Shown: one piece after another, positions 25,315 to 34,206 of the stretch
Layout: every line of letters starts with the position of its first letter
Numbering within the stretch: the stretch's first letter is position 1
Assembly: GCA_965243605.1 (NCBI GenBank)
Contig: CBDEVQ010000025.1
Location: forward strand, 1 to 64,000
Reading direction: 5' to 3'
Source: JBMYYR01 sp965243605
Lineage (GTDB): Bacteria > Bacteroidota > Bacteroidia > Flavobacteriales > CAJXXR01
Length of the DNA: 64,000 bases
Made by a program: the position numbers and the translations under genes
The notes under the pieces: generated by a model
Seen by the model: only the letters and a program-made list of their open reading frames with translations
What the model was told of the DNA's origin: nothing
Database searches by the model: none

Positions 25315-28300
25315 ATGAAAATATTTCATCTTTTTATATTTTACTGCTTATTCCCAATACACCTGCTTGCTCAGAATGAATATCCTTTTGTTGAAAGACA
25401 AATTAATGGATTTATTTATGGAAGTACATCTATACATGTTAATGATTATAATAATGATAGTTTACAAGATATTCTTGCTTATCCTGTAAAAGATAGAGGA
25501 GTAGGCTTATACACGAATATTGGAGATTTAGATTTTAATTTAAAACATTGTTGGTTTAATTTTGATATTAACACCTTGTCTTATGCAAATATATATGGTG
25601 GAGGATTTTCAGATTTGGTACTATTCTCAGATTCTACCGTTCACATTGCAAAAGGGGCATTAGATACGTTTTTAGTAACAGAATCTTTTAATCTTCCTAA
25701 TGGATTTAATACTGTTGATAAAACCCATGACGATTTAGCCTTTTTAGGGTTAGATTCTTTAGGACAGTTAGCATTAATTCATGTAGATACTAATAATGTT
25801 ACTGTAGAGAATATTCTTGGACAAGATTTAATTTCTAGTTTTAGAACAGAAATTATTCAGAATGATACTTCTCATATTTTTACGTACTCAGACAGTTTAC
25901 AGAGTATGTCACATATCAGGTTATTTGACGATTCTGTGGAGGTAAATAATATAGCAGACAGTCTTGAAATACACTCAACGTTTTCAACATTTTATAGTGA
26001 TGATTTTCATATCGTTTGCTCTTCGTTAAATACAGATAGCGTTTTTCATTTTACATTACATCAGGATTCATTAAGCCAAGAGATAATATCTGCTTCATAT
26101 TCTAATACACCTATAATTCAAGCATCTGAATCTATAGATACATTAGTGTACCATTATCTTTGGAGAGAAGATTTTTATCAAGGTAATTATTACGCTGATT
26201 ATGAGGGGTATAGAATTAATGAGGCTTTATGGTTTGAGGATTCAATACATGCAGATATTGAATTTTTAAATTATATGAACCATTGTGAAACGATGATTTC
26301 AGTTAATTTAGATGGTGATTTGGAAAATGAATATGTTTTATATACAGCATTATTAGATCAAATAACCATATATAAAAATATAGATACATGTTTTAATATT
26401 TCAAGAGCCAATACAGAAAGTAAAATAAAAACTTTTGTGGCGGATATGGATCGAGATGGTGATCTTGACGGGGTGTCAATGATGTTAATACCTAATGATC
26501 CTGTTGGAGGTAATTGTGATATCGTATATTTCGAAAATATTGGAAATTATAAATTTATTAATCAGACAATACACCGTAGTCGTTATAGTGAACATTTAGG
26601 TATAATACAGCCAGTATCTATAACATTGGATAGTGTCCCGAATGTGTTTTTTTCATATGATAATAATGTTCTAGTTCTTAGATATTGGAAGGACGAAAAT
26701 GGTAAAGATAATTTTGAGAGACTTGATACTTTGCCATTTCATCCTAGCGGAACTTACTATAGTCATGACGGACTGTATCTTGGAGATTTAGAAGGAGATG
26801 GAGATGATGATATTTTTTTAACGAAAGGTAAATCTGTACGTGTTTTTCAGAATAGGGATTCAACTTTTGTAAGGTGGGTAAATACGTTTGGAGCAGGAAA
26901 TACAGATCATTCATTAAATTATAAGCAATTAGGAGATCATGATAATAATGGAAGTGAAAATGCATTTATTGGAGTAAGTAGGCACACAAAAAAGCCAGGG
27001 TACTTTACCATAAAAAGAGGAATGAATACTCCGGGTAGACGATTGCAATTGGATATATCTAATTTTAACCTTTTTATGGATCTTAGAGAGGTTTTGGATA
27101 ATGAAGAGAAAGCAACAGGAGGATTTATTGATTGGAATTTAGATGGGTATATGGATTTTGTTTATCGTGATGCTAGGCATGGTTGGAGTAAAGAATCTAC
27201 TATATGTATAAATAATGGAGATTATACATTTGATACAACAAATGTAATCACGTATTATACAATTGAGGATGGAGATACGGTATATCCTGCATATAATATA
27301 ATGTATGATTTTGAGAATAATTTTAAACAAAATATTATTAAATATTCTAGGGATAGTTATAAAAGACATATTGTAGAAAATGATTCAACATGTAATGTAT
27401 ACACAATATTCCCATTCGACGAATACAGTAGTATATCGAGTTATATTATGAAGGTTGATGATTTTGATAAAGATGGAGATGATGATTTTGTAGGTCCAAA
27501 TGGATCACATGGACATTCATTTTACGAGAATACAACATGTAATTCCAAGTCGGTTATTCATGTTGATTTTTGTGAAAGTTATGTGAGTCCGAGTGGAACG
27601 TATACTTGGACCACTCCTGGTGTATATTATGATGTGGTTTCAAATGTAAATGGATGCGATTCTACGATTAAAATTCACCTAAGCTCTTTATCTAATACAG
27701 AGTCATTATTAGTGACTGAATGTTCTTCTTACGATTCTCCAAGTGGAACGTATACTTGGAACGAATCTGGTATTTATACGGATACAATTATTAATCAAGA
27801 TGGATGTGATTCTATATTAATTATTGATTTATCTATTGGGGACACTTATAAGGTGTTAGATGTTATACAGTGTGATTCTATGGTATCTCCAAGTTTAAAT
27901 CAAATTTGGTATGCCTCTGGTGGATATTTAGATACAGTAATAGAATCTAATGGATGCAGAACATATTACGATATAAACTTAGAAATAGAAGAAGCTAAGA
28001 TAGAGATTTATCAATCGGATTCTAATTTAGCGTTAGCAAACAACGGTAGCGATATTACACAGGTTGAATGGTATAATTGTGATTTAGATTCTATTGTTTA
28101 TTTAAACGGAAATACATTTACTCCAGATACTTCTGGATGGTATTCTGCAATTATTAATACAGTAGCATGTATGGATACCTTATCGTGTGTTTTTTATAAG
28201 AAATTTAATGGAGTAAATGATAATATTAATGTATACATAAATGGACCGTTCATTAATATAGATTTTCTTGAAAGTGTGGATGATTTAAATGTTGAATTGT

Positions 28301-28473
28301 ATAATATCAACGGTCAGCTTATTAAAGTATTTAATAAGCAAAATGCCTTAAATGAATTAATAGATTTGAGTGCATACTCTTATGGGATATATATTGTAGC
28401 AATAACCTATGATAATACGAATATTGTTAGGAAAATTCCATGGGTTAAGTCCGTTCAAAATTTTATTGAATAG
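25315..28473 (+). CDS. Large T9SS-secreted protein with FG-GAP/VCBS-like repeats and CxSYxSPSG modules
   Basis: A 1052-residue protein with a Sec signal (cleavage near LLAQ). Residues about 30-745 contain FG-GAP/VCBS-like propeller segments with calcium-binding-type loops (DYNNDSLQDI, DRDGDLDG, EGDGDDDIFLT, DKDGDDDFVGP). Residues about 755-900 hold three tandem modules of about 50 residues (CESYVSPSGTYTW…NGCDST, CSSYDSPSGTYTWNESG…DGCDS, and a divergent third). An Ig-like segment follows. The last 75 residues are a T9SS type A sorting domain (VELYNINGQLIKVFNK, AYSYGIYIVAI). It is exported through the type IX system and probably surface-attached or released. The ligand is unknown. Confidence 0.85.
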   Translation: MKIFHLFIFYCLFPIHLLAQNEYPFVERQINGFIYGSTSIHVNDYNNDSLQDILAYPVKDRGVGLYTNIGDLDFNLKHCWFNFDINTLSYANIYGGGFSDLVLFSDSTVHIAKGALDTFLVTESFNLPNGFNTVDKTHDDLAFLGLDSLGQLALIHVDTNNVTVENILGQDLISSFRTEIIQNDTSHIFTYSDSLQSMSHIRLFDDSVEVNNIADSLEIHSTFSTFYSDDFHIVCSSLNTDSVFHFTLHQDSLSQEIISASYSNTPIIQASESIDTLVYHYLWREDFYQGNYYADYEGYRINEALWFEDSIHADIEFLNYMNHCETMISVNLDGDLENEYVLYTALLDQITIYKNIDTCFNISRANTESKIKTFVADMDRDGDLDGVSMMLIPNDPVGGNCDIVYFENIGNYKFINQTIHRSRYSEHLGIIQPVSITLDSVPNVFFSYDNNVLVLRYWKDENGKDNFERLDTLPFHPSGTYYSHDGLYLGDLEGDGDDDIFLTKGKSVRVFQNRDSTFVRWVNTFGAGNTDHSLNYKQLGDHDNNGSENAFIGVSRHTKKPGYFTIKRGMNTPGRRLQLDISNFNLFMDLREVLDNEEKATGGFIDWNLDGYMDFVYRDARHGWSKESTICINNGDYTFDTTNVITYYTIEDGDTVYPAYNIMYDFENNFKQNIIKYSRDSYKRHIVENDSTCNVYTIFPFDEYSSISSYIMKVDDFDKDGDDDFVGPNGSHGHSFYENTTCNSKSVIHVDFCESYVSPSGTYTWTTPGVYYDVVSNVNGCDSTIKIHLSSLSNTESLLVTECSSYDSPSGTYTWNESGIYTDTIINQDGCDSILIIDLSIGDTYKVLDVIQCDSMVSPSLNQIWYASGGYLDTVIESNGCRTYYDINLEIEEAKIEIYQSDSNLALANNGSDITQVEWYNCDLDSIVYLNGNTFTPDTSGWYSAIINTVACMDTLSCVFYKKFNGVNDNINVYINGPFINIDFLESVDDLNVELYNINGQLIKVFNKQNALNELIDLSAYSYGIYIVAITYDNTNIVRKIPWVKSVQNFIE

Positions 28474-28567
28474 ACTGTTTCCTGTTGTGTTCATAAGCTC
28501 TAAGAATTGATTATTATTGCACTTAAGTTTACCAAAGTAAATAAGTAACAAATTAGAAAATGTATTA

Positions 28568-29002
28568 ATGGAAAGACCTTTTTGTTCTCATTGTGAAATT
28601 GCATGGAGTAAATATGACATTGGTAGGATAAAACAATGTTCTACATGTCATTCTAATTTAGCGTTAGCATCGTTTTATCCAATGTCTAAGATAATTGGTG
28701 GTTTTGCAATTCTCATAATAAGTTTATTGACTATAGTTATCATGCAAATACCAATAATTTGGATTGGTGGGTTTATAGTTGGTATAACTATAATGGTTAA
28801 TGGAATAAAAGAAAAGAAGTCTTTCATGCGGTTAGATAGAAAGGCTAAACCAAAAAAAGAAACGCCTCCACCTAAAGTGAATAATAAGTACTTAATGGTA
28901 ACTTGTGGAGCGTGTAATACTAAGATTAAGGTAAAAAAAGGCAAAGGAATAGTGACCGTAAAATGCCCAGAGTGCTTAGGTGAATATAGAGTGAAATCTT
29001 AA
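28568..29002 (+). CDS. Zinc-ribbon membrane protein of unknown function
   Basis: A 144-residue protein with an N-terminal pair of CxxC knuckles (CSHC and CSTC), two transmembrane helices (about residues 39-82), a basic, proline-rich linker and a C-terminal second zinc ribbon (CGACNTKIKV … CPEC). Such zinc-ribbon / transmembrane / zinc-ribbon proteins are common and uncharacterised. The C-terminal ribbon resembles MJ0042-type or FmdB-like putative nucleic-acid-binding ribbons. It lies 95 bp after the T9SS protein and is closed by a terminator. Confidence 0.75.
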   Translation: MERPFCSHCEIAWSKYDIGRIKQCSTCHSNLALASFYPMSKIIGGFAILIISLLTIVIMQIPIIWIGGFIVGITIMVNGIKEKKSFMRLDRKAKPKKETPPPKVNNKYLMVTCGACNTKIKVKKGKGIVTVKCPECLGEYRVKS

Positions 29003-29020
29003 TAAGAAGAAATACATACA

Positions 29021-29059
29021 AACAACAAATCCTCCTAAATTATAGGAGGATTTGTTGTT
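29021..29059. terminator. Bidirectional intrinsic terminator
   Basis: A 17-bp perfect stem (AACAACAAATCCTCCTA and its complement) with a 5-nt loop. It lies between the convergent zinc-ribbon gene and the minus-strand T9SS gene. Confidence 0.9.
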
Positions 29060-29095
29060 TATAGTAAATGTGTTTTAGTTAAATTTTGACTTAGA

Positions 29096-31456
29096 TTATT
29101 CTTTTATAATCTTATTCACTTTAGTCTGGTTACCATCAGAAATATGAATAAAATAAAGTCCAGTTGTATATTTTGTTAAGTCTATTTCCGATGTTCTATT
29201 TTGCATAATATTGGTTTTTAAAGTTTTGCCAGAAATTGTTTTTAAACTTAAAGTATAGGTCTTGTTATCATCAAAATCTTGTATGCGTATTTCTGCAATT
29301 CCAGTATTAGGATTTGGTGAAATGATTAAGCCTAAATCGGGTTGAGTAATTTTAGGGGCACTTGTGCTAACGATTGGATTAATAGTTTGACAAACGGTTT
29401 CTTCACAGCAAAAACCATCTGCATCTATACTATAAATGGTTAAACACAATTCTTGATTTTCTTCAATATTAGCATTTGATAATAAGATCAAATTTTCAGA
29501 AGATATGATATTACCATCCAAAGTCCATCGTAGAGCCGACATTGGTCCTAAAACCGTAGAAGTGGATTGAAAAGTTTGTCTTGATGGATTTTCAAAATGA
29601 AGAATAGATGGAATAATTCCACAAGAATATACACACGAATGGTCAACAGAAATTTGAATAGAATGCTCTCGTGTACAACAATTCCCAATGTCATCAATAA
29701 TAAAATGCTTTAAAGTCACAGTATTGTTTCCAGAAGTAGAGAATAAATGAGAAGGATTTGCTAAGGTAGAGGTTACTCCATTTCCAAAATCCCATAAATA
29801 TCCAAGGGTTGTGTATCCGTTTGACAATGTTGTAGAATTAGGCGATGAAAAGTTATATGTACAATTATCAACCTGATATTCAATTTCTGGAACAATGTCG
29901 CAATCACAATTTATATAGTCCACCATTATACTATCCGAATAAGAAAGTCCGTTTTCTGTATTAACTGTAACCGAATATAGTCCTGCCGAAGTAATTGTAA
30001 TACTATTGCTAGGGTAATTAACATAAATTTGAATTCCATTTTTATACCAATATACACTCTCAATACTATCAACTTGGCCTGTAACATCTACTGTTATTGA
30101 CGAATTAGAAACCGAATTATTACATAGTGAAACATCTTCTCCTAAAAACACAAAAGGTTCGTTATTAATAAAAACATCGCCTATGGAATAGGCAACAATA
30201 ACAGGGTTTTTAGAATATTTACCAATAGCAGCCCCATCATATATGGTTAAATAAAGTAGGCCGTCTTCTTGGTTATATGTACCACCTACAATTGGGTGAA
30301 ACTCTGCGGTATTGGTAAATATATCAGTCTGAAAAGGAACATTAAACTCTCCTTGGGCATAAGGTCTAACATCATTAGCTGCCATCGTTCCATTTTTTAC
30401 AGCAATCATATCATTAACATCCCATAACCAATAGTAATTATAATAATCATCGGCATCATAAGCACATGGTCCTCCACAAACGTTACCATTATTTTGTTTT
30501 GCTTTATACCCTATTCCTGAATTGTGTCCACCTGAAGCTCCAATTGTTAGATACGTTCTTGTACCGGGAACAATAAATCCATAAGCGGCCGAAGAAAGCT
30601 CTGTCCAAAGCGTATTGGTTCCAGCAACGGCACCAATGTCTGCTTTTGTGTGGCCAGTAAAATGAAGTGAATCTACGGACTCTATATTATAATTGGCATT
30701 ATAATATGAAGAATAATCTGCATATACAGGATCTATTAAATCGTAATCCATAAATGGTGTAGTAGGAATCATATTGGCCGTAGATCCACTAAAATCGGCT
30801 GGGTTAACGGCAAATGCAGTTATACCTTGGGCAAGGCGACTGTTAATAGGACTCTTACTAGATGCCCCCGAAAGGTAATGAGTTCCTAAGAGATTTTGCA
30901 AGTTTGTTGGCACATCAGAAATCCATCCTGCGCTATGGCAGGCTCCCTCCATTTCATAAAACCCACTAAGTGTACTGTTGGTAATATCACTAGCGTTGTC
31001 TACAACTAAACTGGTATGTGTATTATTTGCATTTGCATTATAGTACATTAACCCATTAATAATTAATTTTCCATTGTAAATTTTTAACCCTGTAATTGTA
31101 TTTATTGATTGTGGGTTTGGTACATCGTTTAATAAGGTTCTGTAAGGTTGTAAATTTGAACAGGTGTTTAAATCGGATAAAGTAGTACTATTTATTAATG
31201 ATGGAATAGCAAATTCGGCAACACCACCAAGTACGTTATGCCCAGCAAAAAATAGGGAATGATTGGCGGCATTGTATTCAATGGTACCATTAGAATATCC
31301 TGCATGAGATTCTCCATAGGTGGTACTAGGAATAATAAATGCTCCTTCGTATTCTAGTGCATCAATTTCAATAAGGGGAAGGTTAGAGGTTTGTGCTGTT
31401 AATTGTATGCCTAGGCACAACATAACAGATAAACTTAGAAGATTTGTTTTTAACAT
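29096..31456 (-). CDS. T9SS-secreted protein with PKD-like domain
   Basis: A 786-residue protein with a Sec signal (cleavage near QLTAQ). The first 440 residues are a large region of unknown fold with recurrent aromatic and Gly/Ala segments. A C-C-rich Ig/PKD portion follows: a PKD-type LGYLWDFGNGVTSTLANPSHLFSTSG-like stretch, here read in two parts (GYLWDFGNGV and NPSHLFSTSG). Paired Cys-Cys motifs come next (GNCCTREH, DGFCCEETVC). The last 75 residues are a T9SS type A sorting domain (LGLIISPNPNTGIAEIRI … TTGLYFIHISDG). It is an exported cell-surface or released protein. The N-terminal half may act on carbohydrate or other polymer, but no catalytic motif was found. Confidence 0.8.
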   Translation of the reverse strand: MLKTNLLSLSVMLCLGIQLTAQTSNLPLIEIDALEYEGAFIIPSTTYGESHAGYSNGTIEYNAANHSLFFAGHNVLGGVAEFAIPSLINSTTLSDLNTCSNLQPYRTLLNDVPNPQSINTITGLKIYNGKLIINGLMYYNANANNTHTSLVVDNASDITNSTLSGFYEMEGACHSAGWISDVPTNLQNLLGTHYLSGASSKSPINSRLAQGITAFAVNPADFSGSTANMIPTTPFMDYDLIDPVYADYSSYYNANYNIESVDSLHFTGHTKADIGAVAGTNTLWTELSSAAYGFIVPGTRTYLTIGASGGHNSGIGYKAKQNNGNVCGGPCAYDADDYYNYYWLWDVNDMIAVKNGTMAANDVRPYAQGEFNVPFQTDIFTNTAEFHPIVGGTYNQEDGLLYLTIYDGAAIGKYSKNPVIVAYSIGDVFINNEPFVFLGEDVSLCNNSVSNSSITVDVTGQVDSIESVYWYKNGIQIYVNYPSNSITITSAGLYSVTVNTENGLSYSDSIMVDYINCDCDIVPEIEYQVDNCTYNFSSPNSTTLSNGYTTLGYLWDFGNGVTSTLANPSHLFSTSGNNTVTLKHFIIDDIGNCCTREHSIQISVDHSCVYSCGIIPSILHFENPSRQTFQSTSTVLGPMSALRWTLDGNIISSENLILLSNANIEENQELCLTIYSIDADGFCCEETVCQTINPIVSTSAPKITQPDLGLIISPNPNTGIAEIRIQDFDDNKTYTLSLKTISGKTLKTNIMQNRTSEIDLTKYTTGLYFIHISDGNQTKVNKIIKE

Positions 31457-31763
31457 TGTAATAATTTTTATGTGTTAATAAAATGGGAATTTTACATGAT
31501 AAGTTCGCCTTTTATTACGGATTAATATGAGGAGTTTTGTAATACAATAGGTATAAACAAATATAGGTAAGTTCTCTTTATTAATCATAGTTTATGTGGT
31601 GTTTTATTTTTATCATTTGATATATTTGTAATTTTAAGACTTATGTTGTTTATATCGTTTTCTTTTTGATTTTTAATAATATTAAGCTTGCAAATGGTTT
31701 TAAAAAAAAAGCGACCTTATCTCGTAAGAAATAAGGTCGCTTTTAAAATACAATATACATTAA
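31457..31763. other. Intergenic region with one terminator
   Basis: An AT-rich gap between two minus-strand genes. It holds the upstream region of the 29096-31456 gene and the terminator of the 31764-33905 gene. No small ORF or RNA gene was seen. Confidence 0.6.
31707..31744. terminator. Intrinsic terminator
   Basis: A 14-bp stem (AAAAGCGACCTTAT and its complement) with a 10-nt loop, A and T tracts on both sides. It lies just after the stop of the minus-strand DFDPG-repeat protein. Confidence 0.9.
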
Positions 31764-33905
31764 TTATTCAAGAATCAATTCAATTGTTTTTCGATCTGAT
31801 TTGGTTAAAATCGTTAAGAAATATATCCCTGAAGGTTGGTTTAAATGGAATGTTTTAGAGTCAACTGTATTTATGATTTCCTGAGAAATTAGTTGTCCAT
31901 AAACATTGGTTATAATAAGCTCAACATGAGTTTGTGCGTTATCAAACTTTAAATCAAATTCACCATGAGTGGGATTTGGATACACTTTAAAAAAGGATTC
32001 CATATTAGATTCCACTAATCCAATATTGTTGATCATAATACATGCAGAAGTATCTACACAACCATTTTGTGTGATCTCAACAGCATAATAACCTGGATTA
32101 GTTGGTGCGTATGATTGGTTAATTGCTCCCGGTATTACCGAAAGTCCTTCATAACATTGCAACCATTGGTATGCGGCATTCGCATTATTGGCCATAATGG
32201 TACCTGAATTTACACTAAGTGATGTATCTATAGACAACCAATCAATAGTTTGGTTTTGAGTAATATTGTTACCATTTCCATCATCAAAAGTCCAAATAAT
32301 TTCAGATATTGTTGTATCGGTAATTGGAAAACTCGTATTGGCAGTCCCAGTAATTGTATTTCCACAATTGCCTGTAGAAATTGGAGGGTCTGCAACTAAA
32401 TCTTTACACAGGGCAGAAAGAGGAGGTAGGTTTAACACATTTGGCGTAATGGTTGTGGAGATACACGAAGATAATTTCTGAATAAAAGCATCTCCAAGTC
32501 CCATAGCCGTTAATGGATAATTCCCTGTATTTGGGTCAAAATCTACGGTTGATGTAAAATGACCAATGGTAAATAATTCACCTAAATCATTTAGAGTAAT
32601 TGAATAACCTTGATCATCCGCTACACCACCCATTTGTCTTACCCAAATGAAATTCCCATTCGAATCCAATTTATTAATATAGATGTCTGTAGCCCCATTA
32701 GAGGTTAAATTATAGACACCTGTATTTGGGTTAAAATCGGTTGTTCCAATAAAATACCCTGTACTATAAATATTCTGGTTATCATCTAAGGCCATGGCAA
32801 GGCAAGTTTCACCTTGTAATCCCGAAAATTGCTTGACCCAAACAAAACTTCCCACACTATTTAATTTTAGAATATAAGCATCATAAAGCCCATTTGACGT
32901 TAAATTATGAGTAGGTATACCAGGATTAAAATCGGCAGTATTTAAGAAATCTCCAGTTAAATAAACCATTCCTTCTGGACTTACTTGTATCGATTTTATA
33001 CTGGCATATGGATTTAATGTAGAGTTGGTTCCGAATTCTTTTACCCAAACAAATTGTCCATTACTGTCTAGCTTGTTTATAAATAGAGCGTCATGAGATG
33101 TTTGTAAAATTGTACTGTCGGTACCTGGGTCAAAATCTGTACTTCCGTTAAATACGCCAGATGTATAAACATTTCCATAGGCATCTACATCAACCACATA
33201 ACCTGTATGGCTAGTTCCTCCAGAGAATGTCTTAGCCCACATATACTCACCGTTTGTATTTAGTTTATATATAAAACAATTTTCAGGCTGAGTACCATTT
33301 AGGTTACTAACTCCCGTTCCAGGGTCAAAGTCAACCACTCCATTAAAGAGTCCTGTGGTAATCACATTTCCAGAATGGTCTATGGTAATATCGAAGGCTT
33401 TATTGTCTGAAAGGCTTGGAATTTGATGGCCCCATTGCAGTTGACCATTAGAATCTAATTTTACAATAAATCCGTTGTTAACCCAAGCCGATGAATATAG
33501 ACTGTAAGCATTTGGTCCCGGATCAACATCTATTGTACCAGAAAAATACCCAGTTATATATACACTATTATCATCATCGGTTACAACAGATTTAGGAATC
33601 ATTGTTTCTACTCCACCCATATGTTTTGCCCAAATTAAATGACCATCGGTATCAAATTTTTGTAAATAGGTATCCGTACCTCCAAGGGCAGTAGTGTTCA
33701 TTGTATTCGAGCCTGGGTCAAAATCTATTGTGTTAGAAAATGTACCAATGGTAATAATATTTCCATCGGAATCTGTGGTTACGTCGTTACTGGTTTCGGT
33801 AGATGTACCTCCCGTTCTGTTTGCCCATTCAAACCATGGCGTTTGGGCGTTTATAGTATATATTCCAAGAGAAAAAAGAAGTGAAAAAGAAAAAAGAAGT
33901 TTCAT
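31764..33905 (-). CDS. T9SS-secreted SBBP-like beta-propeller protein with DFDPG repeats
   Basis: About 713 residues from the ATG at 33905; an in-frame ATG lies two codons upstream at 33911. A Sec signal is followed by about ten repeats of 45-55 residues. Each repeat has a strand with TxG.F.G..DFDPG (or DFNPNTG), a Y/F-x-x-KL-(D/N)-x-G-x-(F/L)-x-W segment and an (A/V)K.(M/F)GG turn, typical of SBBP (Pfam beta-propeller) repeats. An Ig-like module (AAYQWLQCYEGLSVIPGA … NGCVDTSACIM) and a C-terminal T9SS sorting domain (FFKVYPNPTHGEFDLKF … PSGIYFLTIL) follow. The DFDPG loops probably bind calcium. It is divergent from its paralogue at 34207. Confidence 0.88.
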   Translation of the reverse strand: MKLLFSFSLLFSLGIYTINAQTPWFEWANRTGGTSTETSNDVTTDSDGNIITIGTFSNTIDFDPGSNTMNTTALGGTDTYLQKFDTDGHLIWAKHMGGVETMIPKSVVTDDDNSVYITGYFSGTIDVDPGPNAYSLYSSAWVNNGFIVKLDSNGQLQWGHQIPSLSDNKAFDITIDHSGNVITTGLFNGVVDFDPGTGVSNLNGTQPENCFIYKLNTNGEYMWAKTFSGGTSHTGYVVDVDAYGNVYTSGVFNGSTDFDPGTDSTILQTSHDALFINKLDSNGQFVWVKEFGTNSTLNPYASIKSIQVSPEGMVYLTGDFLNTADFNPGIPTHNLTSNGLYDAYILKLNSVGSFVWVKQFSGLQGETCLAMALDDNQNIYSTGYFIGTTDFNPNTGVYNLTSNGATDIYINKLDSNGNFIWVRQMGGVADDQGYSITLNDLGELFTIGHFTSTVDFDPNTGNYPLTAMGLGDAFIQKLSSCISTTITPNVLNLPPLSALCKDLVADPPISTGNCGNTITGTANTSFPITDTTISEIIWTFDDGNGNNITQNQTIDWLSIDTSLSVNSGTIMANNANAAYQWLQCYEGLSVIPGAINQSYAPTNPGYYAVEITQNGCVDTSACIMINNIGLVESNMESFFKVYPNPTHGEFDLKFDNAQTHVELIITNVYGQLISQEIINTVDSKTFHLNQPSGIYFLTILTKSDRKTIELILE

Positions 33906-34206
33906 GTACATTGAAGTTTAAGTCCCTTAATTTATCTAGGGTATTCTTAATGATATATTGAATTCGACTTTAGATAAATTAGAAGATAAAAGTACGTAAA
34001 AATATTACAACCTAACACAATTATTATCTGAATAATGCATTTAGTCATACCATATAATATGTTATAATTACAAGTTTTAATAGTTGAAAGAAATCCCTGT
34101 TTATTAGATAAATAACAATTTTAAATATTCAAAAAAAAAAGTATAAATAGAGTCTTTAATAAAGGATTTTATTAAATTACATGCTAATTCAATAGTTTAA
34201 TTTAAT